This document shows, in pieces, positions 1-5,878 of a stretch of 11,990 nucleotides of DNA (the first letter of the stretch is position 1; every line of letters begins with the position of its first letter). The position numbers were made by a program, and so were the translations under genes. The stretch is from an uncultured Chlorobiales bacterium (GTDB lineage Bacteria > Bacteroidota > Chlorobiia > Chlorobiales > Thermochlorobacteraceae). The notes below the pieces were generated by a model. The model was not told the DNA's origin, did not search any database, and worked only from the letters and a program-made list of their open reading frames with translations. Location: the NCBI GenBank assembly GCA_937959145.1, contig CALGMC010000333.1:1-11990 (forward strand), written 5' to 3'.

Positions 1-807
1 ACCCACTGCGCTGGGCATACGACCGAGCAGAGCCGAAACTTCCGAGCCAGCTTGGGTGAAACGGAAGATATTATCGATGAATAAGAGCACATCGCGTCCT
101 TCTTCGTCGCGGAAGTATTCGCAGATGGCTAATCCTGTAAGTGCCACACGCGCACGTGCCCCTGGCGGTTCGTTCATTTGTCCGAAAACTAATGCGGCGT
201 TTTTAATCACGCCCGATTCTTCCATTTCGAGCATTAAGTCGTTGCCTTCGCGTGTTCTTTCGCCGACGCCAGCAAAGACTGAATATCCGCTATGGAATTT
301 GGCAATGTTGTTGATGAGCTCTTGAATGATAACCGTTTTGCCGACACCTGCACCGCCAAATAAGCCCGTTTTTCCGCCTTTAGAATACGGCTCAATTAAG
401 TCGATGACCTTAATACCTGTTTCAAGAATTTCGGCTTTGGTCGAGAGTTTATCAAATGCGGGCGGGGTTTTGTGAATCGGATAACGCTTTGCCGCTTTGA
501 CTTCGCCTTTTCCGTCGATGGGGTCGCCAACGACATTGAGCAAGCGTCCGAGCACTTCGCTTCCGACGGGTGTTGAAATCGGTCCTCCTGTATTGACCAC
601 TTTCATTCCACGAACTAACCCTTCCGTAGAATCCATTGAAATGGTGCGCACGCGCTCTTCGCCCAAATGCTGTTGAACCTCGAGCACGAGGTCAGTGCCG
701 TCTTCACGGCGCACTTTGAGTGCGGTTAAGATGGAGGGTAAATCGCCTTGTGAGAAATCGACATCAACGACAGGACCGATAACTTGCGTGATAATGCCTT
801 CTTGCAT
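1..807 (-). CDS. atpD: ATP synthase F1 subunit beta, N-terminal 269 residues (runs off left edge)
   Basis: Catalytic beta subunit of F1Fo ATP synthase, which makes or hydrolyses ATP at the cytoplasmic face of the membrane. Seen: the start MQEGIITQVIGPVVDVDF is the typical beta-barrel N-terminus. The P-loop GGAGVGKT is at residues 151-158 (bases 334-357). It is followed by GERTREGND, the MNEPPGARARVALTGL stretch, and Walker B in DVLLFIDNIFRFTQAG. The reading frame is open to base 1 and stops at MPSAVG, so about 200 of the usual 460-480 residues, including the DELSEED region, lie outside. The ATG at 805-807 gives the standard family start; no Shine-Dalgarno sequence precedes it. The gene upstream is a tRNA, not atpG, so the atp genes are split here; the family norm in such genomes is an atpD-atpC unit, but atpC would be off the window. 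I found no separate promoter in the 72 bp between the tRNA and this start. Identification is very secure. Confidence 0.98.
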   Translation of the reverse strand, partial: MQEGIITQVIGPVVDVDFSQGDLPSILTALKVRREDGTDLVLEVQQHLGEERVRTISMDSTEGLVRGMKVVNTGGPISTPVGSEVLGRLLNVVGDPIDGKGEVKAAKRYPIHKTPPAFDKLSTKAEILETGIKVIDLIEPYSKGGKTGLFGGAGVGKTVIIQELINNIAKFHSGYSVFAGVGERTREGNDLMLEMEESGVIKNAALVFGQMNEPPGARARVALTGLAICEYFRDEEGRDVLLFIDNIFRFTQAGSEVSALLGRMPSAVG

Positions 808-833
808 AACGAAGTGAAAAAGTTTGGCTGGAT

Positions 834-868
834 AAAAAATAGCGATGATGCTCTTACGCTGTCATCGC
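834..868 (-). terminator. Terminator-like hairpin between tRNA-Thr and atpD
   Basis: Read on the minus strand, GCGATGA (868-862) pairs perfectly with TCATCGC (848-842). Two more G-C pairs are possible inside a GTAAGA loop, and a TATTTTTTAT tract (841-833) follows. This has the form of an intrinsic terminator 11 nt after the tRNA. It ends only about 27 nt before the atpD ATG, so it could instead be a leaky attenuator or a 5'-UTR structure. The structure is visible; the function is inferred. Confidence 0.6.
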
Positions 869-879
869 GTTTGAAGTAG

Positions 880-952
880 AGCCACCGATGGGACTCGAAC
901 CCACGACCTGCTCATTACGAATGAGCTGCTCTACCAACTGAGCTATGGTGGC
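880..952 (-). tRNA. tRNA-Thr, anticodon CGU
   Basis: The minus-strand sequence folds as a complete 73-nt cloverleaf. The acceptor arm is GCCACCA/CGGTGGC. The D arm is GCTC/GAGC around AGTTGGTA. The anticodon stem GCTCA/TGAGC encloses loop TTCGTAA, so the anticodon is CGT, reading ACG threonine codons. The T arm is GTGGG/CCCAT around TTCGAGT. Overall it closely resembles bacterial tRNA-Thr(CGU). The base pair 7:66 is an A·C mismatch, the T stem has one G·U pair, the discriminator is T, and CCA is not encoded, so it would be added enzymatically. A good promoter lies just upstream (979-1008) and a terminator-like hairpin just downstream. Confidence 0.95.
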
Positions 953-978
953 ATTTCAAGTTTTCAACAAACAGGGCG

Positions 979-1008
979 CAAATATACGAAAACCATTTTT
1001 TTTCGCAA
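979..1008 (-). promoter_or_regulatory. Bacteroidota-type promoter for tRNA-Thr
   Basis: On the minus strand, TTG (1008-1006), a 19-bp spacer and TATATTTG (986-979) match the known Bacteroidota housekeeping pattern (TTTG or TTG at -33, about 19 bp, TAnnTTTG at -7). Transcription would begin about 20 nt before the first base of the tRNA at 952. The spacer contains a run of eight A residues. The motif match is seen directly; use as a promoter is inferred. Confidence 0.65.
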
Positions 1009-1037
1009 GCCCCTTTTCCGCATATCCACTTTGGCAG

Positions 1038-2567
1038 TTACTTCAATTTTCCAACCGCTTTACTTACCGCGCGCACAATCGCTTCGCTCTGCACAAGGCG
1101 AAGCACGGCTTCAATATCGTTATGGAACAGCCTATCGCTTTCAGCGTGCGGCACAACGCTTCTGATTTTCTTGTGTGCGGCTTCAACGCCCTTGCCGCTT
1201 TTCATTGGGCGCAGAAAGTCTAAGGCTTGTGCGGCACACATCAATTCAATCGCCAACACGGTCTCGACATTCTGCACGACTTTGCAAAGCTTCGTCGCGC
1301 TGATGCTTCCCATCGAGACATGGTCTTCTTGCCCCAGCGAGGTCGGAATAGAATCAACAGAGGCAGGGTGAGCAAGAATTTTATTTTCGCTCACCAGCGC
1401 GGCGGCAGTGTATTGCGGAAGCATGAAGCCCGAGTTCAAACCTGTATCGCGCATGAGCAGTTTCGGCAAATCAATTCCGCCGACACTATCGCCACCTAAA
1501 AGAAGGTAAATGCGTCGCTCTGAAATTGACGCCAGTTCCGCGAGCGCGATGGCAAGCATATCCATTGCAAGCGCGAGCGGCTCCCCGTGAAAATTTCCGC
1601 CCGAAATCACATCGCCGTTTTCAAACACGAGCGGGTTGTCCGTAGCAGAATTCAGTTCAACTTCCACAACGCGCCTTGCGTAATCAATTGCATCACGGCA
1701 CGCGCCATGCACCTGCGGCGCACATCGAAGCGAATACGGGTCTTGAACTTTCTGACAGTCTTTGTGCGACTGCATAATCTCTGAGCCTTCAATTAAACGA
1801 AGAATGTTTTTAGCGACAGCGATTTGCCCTTGATGCGGACGCAAGGCATGGATTCGCGCATCAAACGGCGAACTGCTTCCACGCATCGCTTCAAGCGTAA
1901 TGGCGGCACAAAGGTCGGCAGTTTTTGTAATCACATCAGCACGCAAGAGCCCGTCGACCGCGTAAGCCAGCATAAATTGCGTGCCGTTAATCAGCGCAAG
2001 CCCTTCTTTGGATTTGAGTTTATATGGCGAAAGTCCGCATTGTTTCAAGGCTTCTTTGGCAAACATTTGCTTACCATTTAGCAACACTTCGCCTTCGCCC
2101 ATCATGGCGAGAACGAGGTGCGCCAGCGGCGCAAGGTCGCCCGACGCGCCGACCGAGCCTTGCGTGTAGATGAGGGGGGAAAGGTGTTGATTGAAAAAGT
2201 CGCACAACATTTGCACGGCTTCAAGCGAAATTCCCGAATAGCCTTTGGCGAGCGCATTGGCTTTAAGAAGCACCATCAGCCGAACAATCCGCTCAGGCAC
2301 GAAGTCGCCGACGCCGACGGCGTGCGAGAGAATTAAGTTTTCCTGCAACTTTTCTAAATCGTGCGGCGCGACTTTTTCTCGCGCTAAAATTCCAAATCCC
2401 GTGTTGATGCCGTAATGCGCTTTGTCGCTGTGGGTTAATCGGTCGACCACGCGGCGGGAGGCGAGAATTTTTTTTCGTGCCGAAGGCGCAATGGACACAG
2501 ATTGCCCCGATTTAATGCGCTCGATTGAAAGGGTTTCGCCGTCAAGCGCGATGCGGGCTGATGTCAT
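1038..2567 (-). CDS. hutH: Histidine ammonia-lyase
   Basis: Removes ammonia from L-histidine to give trans-urocanate, the first step of histidine breakdown, in the cytoplasm. The 509 residues match the usual family length. Seen: the self-cyclising A141-S142-G143 triad that forms the MIO electrophile, inside GSVGASGDLAPLAHL; Y52 in YGINTGFG; S81-H82, the selectivity pair typical of histidine-specific enzymes and not of phenylalanine or tyrosine lyases; N194 in INGTQ; QDPYSLR at 275-281; F326 in GGNFHGEP; and E414 in GQEDHVSMG. All known catalytic positions are therefore kept. The ATG at 2567 gives a normal N-terminus, with no Shine-Dalgarno sequence. A weak -7-like TAACTTTG lies at 2626-2619 on the minus strand. 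No hutU, hutI or hutG lies next to it on the sides visible here. Confidence 0.96.
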   Translation of the reverse strand: MTSARIALDGETLSIERIKSGQSVSIAPSARKKILASRRVVDRLTHSDKAHYGINTGFGILAREKVAPHDLEKLQENLILSHAVGVGDFVPERIVRLMVLLKANALAKGYSGISLEAVQMLCDFFNQHLSPLIYTQGSVGASGDLAPLAHLVLAMMGEGEVLLNGKQMFAKEALKQCGLSPYKLKSKEGLALINGTQFMLAYAVDGLLRADVITKTADLCAAITLEAMRGSSSPFDARIHALRPHQGQIAVAKNILRLIEGSEIMQSHKDCQKVQDPYSLRCAPQVHGACRDAIDYARRVVEVELNSATDNPLVFENGDVISGGNFHGEPLALAMDMLAIALAELASISERRIYLLLGGDSVGGIDLPKLLMRDTGLNSGFMLPQYTAAALVSENKILAHPASVDSIPTSLGQEDHVSMGSISATKLCKVVQNVETVLAIELMCAAQALDFLRPMKSGKGVEAAHKKIRSVVPHAESDRLFHNDIEAVLRLVQSEAIVRAVSKAVGKLK

Positions 2568-2618
2568 AGCGTCAATGTCGTCGTGTTGAAGTCATTTGAT
2601 TTTCATTTCAGAGATGCT

Positions 2619-2626
2619 CAAAGTTA
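2619..2626 (-). promoter_or_regulatory. Possible -7 element upstream of hutH
   Basis: TAACTTTG on the minus strand fits TAnnTTTG and lies 52 nt before the hutH ATG. I see no convincing TTG or TTTG about 19 bp further upstream, so this is a weak candidate resting on one half-site. Confidence 0.25.
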
Positions 2627-2649
2627 TTCAAATCTTGGTAAGAATGTGA

Positions 2650-2717
2650 GGCGATAGAATTGGCACACGCACAAGTCGGTTTTGAGACATACCGCCAACC
2701 GTGCAGAGGCTATCGCC
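2650..2717. repeat. Nested inverted repeats in the hutH / phosphatase divergent region
   Basis: GGCGATAG (2650-2657) is mirrored by CTATCGCC (2710-2717), a perfect 8-bp inverted repeat with a 52-bp spacer. Inside it, CGGTT is mirrored by AACCG, and a GCA/TGC pair can stack next to that inner stem. The region lies between the two outward-facing candidate promoters. It could be a regulator binding region or a folded RNA; neither is shown. Confidence 0.4.
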
Positions 2718-2744
2718 GTTCTGAAATCTCGCTTTTGATTGCTT

Positions 2745-2752
2745 TATATTTG
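2745..2752 (+). promoter_or_regulatory. Candidate -7 element of the partner-switching operon
   Basis: TATATTTG matches TAnnTTTG. It is part of the 12-mer TATATTTGCGCC, which also occurs at the tRNA-Thr promoter. The motif ends 4 nt before the ATG at 2757, so a start site at the usual distance would fall on or next to that ATG and give a leaderless mRNA. The -33 box is poor: only GTTCTG is near the right place. Assignment is inferred. Confidence 0.45.
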
Positions 2753-2756
2753 CGCC

Positions 2757-5003
2757 ATGCAAAAAAACGTCCGTCTCACATACTTTTTGTTTCTCGCCCT
2801 AATTATCAGCGAAGTTCTTCATCTCGCGGTCGATGTTGGGCTTTTTTATGCGGGTGAAGCCAGAGCCTATTTAGTTTCTTTCGGGATTTTAGTTTTGAAG
2901 GATTTTTTAGCGTGTGCATCTATTGCGGCGATTTATCTTTTGATTCGTCGTCAGATTGAGTCGCACGCACTTCCCGACGCCGTCGCGTGGGTCGAGCCCG
3001 AAGATGCCTTTAAGCGCGGCGCGATTCTGATTGCATCAATTATCGCGTTTCTTGCGGTGTATAGCACGCTTTTCAACCCAAGCGATTTCAATCCTGATGA
3101 AGAAATTCTTGCCGCCGCACCGCAAACCATCTACACGGTTTTCAAATCTCACCTCGCTTTTCTCACATTCGGCTCGTATCTCTTGTCGCTTTTCATTGTC
3201 GCAGAACGGCTGATTTTATTTCGCCGATTAAAAAACACGAAGTCAAATTTCATCTTGATGGCGGCGTTCCTTGCGCTTGGCTCGGTCGCGATGATTGGCT
3301 CAAAGAAGGGCGATAAACTGAATGTGCTGGCGATTGCATTTTTGAGCGTTGCAGGCTTGATGATGCTCGTCAATCTTTTTCGCCTATCGTGGATTTTGCC
3401 AATCAAGCGCGACGAAAAAATTCGTGCGATTTTTCTTGTGCCACTCATCATCGGCGGCATCGCCATCGCCTTTAACGGATTTCATCTTGACGAACATTTT
3501 ACCGCGTATAGCTTTTCTGTCTCAATTTTTCTCGAAGGCGTTGCCGTTTTCGGCTTGCTTTATCTTGTCGTTACGCTCTTCAGTTTGCTCTTTTATCTGC
3601 CGACTTCCGAAGCCTTCGAGCGCAAATCGAGCGAGGTGAAAAACCTCTATGCGATGAGCAAGTTCATTACTGATGTATTTGAAGAAGAAAAAATTTACGA
3701 TTCGCTCGTGAGCTATGCGCGTGAGGCGTGCGGCGGTTCAAGTTCGGTGTGGTTTGATATGTATCACCCTTACGCCGAAGAGACGCGAACAGCGGAAAGC
3801 GCAATCGCCTCGAAGTTGCCCAACCTTCAATGGCGCGATTTGAACGGCGAATACGGATTTTTTAAGACGGTCGCTCAACAAAACATTTCACTTGAAACCA
3901 TTCAACGCTTTTCAAGCAAAGCCGATTTTATTTGGAAGCAAGTCGCGGAGAAAAAAAGCATCGTGCGAATTGACGACGTTGAAAACGATGTGCGATTCGG
4001 CGCATTGCCTTCGGCAGTGAAGCAGTTTTGGAGACGCATAAAATCCAACCCTGCGTCTTCAAACGGGATTGGCTCGATCGTCTCTGTTCCGCTTTTGGCG
4101 CGAAACAAACTCATCGGCGTTTTGTGTGTCGCCAAAGACGTCGAATACGGTTTCGTTAAAGAAGACTTGGAACTCATCACCACCTTTGCCGACCAAGCCG
4201 CCGTCGCTATAGATAACTCCCGCCTCATTCGCGAACTCATTGATAAAGAGCGGCTTCAACAAGAACTCTTGGTCGCACAGAAGATTCAACTGCGGCTTCT
4301 GCCCCAATCACAACCAACACTAAGCGGCTTTCAAATTGACGGCGTTTCCTACCCCGCATATGAAGTCGGCGGCGACTATTTTGATTATGTTCAAATCGGA
4401 GAGCGCAATACAACCGTCGGCATTATCATCGCTGATGTGTCGGGAAAGGGAACATCAGCGGCGTTTTATATGGCTGAACTCAAAGGCATCGTGCAGTCGC
4501 TCGCCCGCATTTATCCTAACTCGCCGAAAGAATTTCTATGCAAAGCCAACGAAACGATTGCACGCGGATTGGAAAAAGCCTCCTTTATCAGCGCGCTTTA
4601 TGGAATCATCGACACCGAGCGACATCTTCTTCATCTTTCCAATGCTGGACATTGCCCTGCCGTTGTTGTTCAAGGCGACGACGCCAGACTCGTTAAAATG
4701 AAAGGACTCGCCTTAGGGCTTGATAAAGGCGCGCTCTTTTCGCAACACGCGAGCGAAGCGCATATTGAACTGAACGTCGGAGATGTGGTTGTGTTTTATA
4801 CCGATGGCGTCATTGAAGCCGTTGACAAACACGAGGAGCAGTTCGGCTATGAACGGCTGATGGACGTCGCACGCCGTTCTCGCCAAAAAAGTGCAAGTGA
4901 AATCAAAAATGATATATTTAATGCCGTCAATTTTTTTACCAACGATGGCGGTGCTGTGCGAGACGACCTAACCATCGTTGTGCTCAAACGATGCCCCGTG
5001 TAA
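2757..5003 (+). CDS. Membrane-anchored GAF-PP2C (RsbU/SpoIIE-type) serine phosphatase
   Basis: Predicted to dephosphorylate a phosphorylated STAS protein, most likely the one encoded next. Residues count from the ATG at 2757 (748 aa). Residues 8-280 hold about eight hydrophobic membrane segments with no family I recognise. Residues 300-490 form a GAF domain, seen best in the C-terminal strand-helix part (SVPLLARNKLIGVLCVAK, then DLELITTFADQAAVAIDNSRL); it seems longer than usual. A helical linker ending in AQKIQLRLLPQ (507-517) leads to the PP2C domain. Metal-binding motifs are intact: YEVGGDYFDY (D540), IADVSGKG (D560), SNAGH (628-632), FYTDGVIEA (D683), RDDLTIVVL (D736/D737). A TTG at 2739 would add six residues but overlaps the -7 motif, so I prefer the ATG. 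It heads a three-gene operon; the next gene begins 61 bp after the stop. The signal sensed is unknown. Confidence 0.93.
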   Translation: MQKNVRLTYFLFLALIISEVLHLAVDVGLFYAGEARAYLVSFGILVLKDFLACASIAAIYLLIRRQIESHALPDAVAWVEPEDAFKRGAILIASIIAFLAVYSTLFNPSDFNPDEEILAAAPQTIYTVFKSHLAFLTFGSYLLSLFIVAERLILFRRLKNTKSNFILMAAFLALGSVAMIGSKKGDKLNVLAIAFLSVAGLMMLVNLFRLSWILPIKRDEKIRAIFLVPLIIGGIAIAFNGFHLDEHFTAYSFSVSIFLEGVAVFGLLYLVVTLFSLLFYLPTSEAFERKSSEVKNLYAMSKFITDVFEEEKIYDSLVSYAREACGGSSSVWFDMYHPYAEETRTAESAIASKLPNLQWRDLNGEYGFFKTVAQQNISLETIQRFSSKADFIWKQVAEKKSIVRIDDVENDVRFGALPSAVKQFWRRIKSNPASSNGIGSIVSVPLLARNKLIGVLCVAKDVEYGFVKEDLELITTFADQAAVAIDNSRLIRELIDKERLQQELLVAQKIQLRLLPQSQPTLSGFQIDGVSYPAYEVGGDYFDYVQIGERNTTVGIIIADVSGKGTSAAFYMAELKGIVQSLARIYPNSPKEFLCKANETIARGLEKASFISALYGIIDTERHLLHLSNAGHCPAVVVQGDDARLVKMKGLALGLDKGALFSQHASEAHIELNVGDVVVFYTDGVIEAVDKHEEQFGYERLMDVARRSRQKSASEIKNDIFNAVNFFTNDGGAVRDDLTIVVLKRCPV

Positions 5004-5064
5004 CAATCATTCTTTGAGTTTCGCATAACGGTAAAAACTAAATCCGAAACACTAAATCTGTTTT

Positions 5065-5421
5065 ATGGCAACATTCAATACATCGCTTCGTGAATCGGGC
5101 AAAACCAGCATTATCGACATCAGCGGCGACCTCGACGCTCACACGTCCATACAGTTGGAACGAGCGATTCAAGATTTGATTGATAAAGGGCGCACGAACA
5201 TCATCATCAATTTTTCAAAACTCAACTACATCTCGAGCGCAGGACTTGGCGTTTTCATGTCGTTTATCGATGAAGTTCGTTCAAAAGGTGGCGACATTAA
5301 GTTTTCAAATATGCCCGAAAAAATTTTTCAAGTCTTCGATTTGCTTGGATTTCCACTGCTCTACGAAATCTACGACGACGAACATAAAGCCATTGAAAAA
5401 TTTCAAACAACCGCTTCATAA
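5065..5421 (+). CDS. STAS-domain anti-sigma-factor antagonist (RsbV/SpoIIAA-like)
   Basis: A 118-residue, single-domain STAS protein. In the known mechanism the unphosphorylated form binds the cognate kinase/anti-sigma factor and frees its target; kinase phosphorylation turns it off and PP2C phosphatase restores it. Seen: the ISGDLDAHTS strand-helix signature near residues 19-28, IIINFSKLNYISSAGLGVF near 46-64, and the C-terminal FDLLGF helix region. S58 in ISSAGLG aligns with phosphoserine 58 of Bacillus SpoIIAA; D57 and S59 of that protein are replaced by S57 and A59, a common variant. It lies between its predicted phosphatase (61 bp upstream) and its predicted kinase (28 bp downstream), which strongly suggests that the three work together. 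No ribosome binding site is obvious before the ATG. Confidence 0.93.
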   Translation: MATFNTSLRESGKTSIIDISGDLDAHTSIQLERAIQDLIDKGRTNIIINFSKLNYISSAGLGVFMSFIDEVRSKGGDIKFSNMPEKIFQVFDLLGFPLLYEIYDDEHKAIEKFQTTAS

Positions 5422-5449
5422 CGACTGAAACTTGAAAACAGATTGAGGA

Positions 5450-5878
5450 ATGGCAGAGGAATTTAAGGCGGAACTGACGATTCAAAGTAGCGTGGAGCAA
5501 CTTGAAAGCATTCGCAACTTTGTCTCGAAAGCGGCGGAAGCGTTTGGCTTCGAAGAGCGTGACGGCTATAAAATCGTGCTTGCCGTTGATGAAGCCTGCT
5601 CCAACATCATTAGGCATGGCTACGGCAAAAACTCGGACGAAAAGTTACACATCGTTATTCAAACAGCCGAAAACCGATTCATTGTTACCGTCAATGATAA
5701 CGGCAAAAGTTACGACATTCGCACGCACCCGTTGCCCGATATGGAAGCATACCTTGCCGCTAAAAAAAGCGGCGGGTTAGGCATAAAACTCATTCGCTCA
5801 CTCGTCGATGAAATTGAATACGAGCAATCCAACGGCGAAAACAAACTTGTGCTCACCAAACGACTTCCCGCCCGCTAA
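5450..5878 (+). CDS. GHKL serine kinase / anti-sigma factor (RsbW/SpoIIAB-like)
   Basis: A 142-residue HATPase_c_2 protein, the usual RsbW size. Expected role: phosphorylate the STAS protein encoded just upstream and hold an output protein inactive when not bound by it. Seen: the N-box VDEACSNIIRHGY with E48 (probable catalytic base) and N52 (Mg-binding); the G1-type motif VNDNGKSYD with D83 and G85; and the G2-type GGLGIKLI at 108-115. All ATP-binding elements are present, so it should be active. The start chosen is the ATG at 5450; GAGGA touches it directly, too close for a normal Shine-Dalgarno. Its TAA (5876-5878) overlaps the stop of the opposite-strand pabBC gene. No sigma factor is encoded on either side, so the target is unknown. 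Confidence 0.93.
   Translation: MAEEFKAELTIQSSVEQLESIRNFVSKAAEAFGFEERDGYKIVLAVDEACSNIIRHGYGKNSDEKLHIVIQTAENRFIVTVNDNGKSYDIRTHPLPDMEAYLAAKKSGGLGIKLIRSLVDEIEYEQSNGENKLVLTKRLPAR

Noticed and set aside
945..1223. Plus-strand reading frame covering the tRNA promoter and the 3' end of hutH
   Set aside because: It lies antisense to two secure features and its composition is that of an out-of-frame shadow.
2660..2857. Plus-strand reading frame overlapping the divergent region and the start of the phosphatase
   Set aside because: It overlaps the well-supported phosphatase frame, its peptide resembles no known family, and it lies across the inverted repeats.
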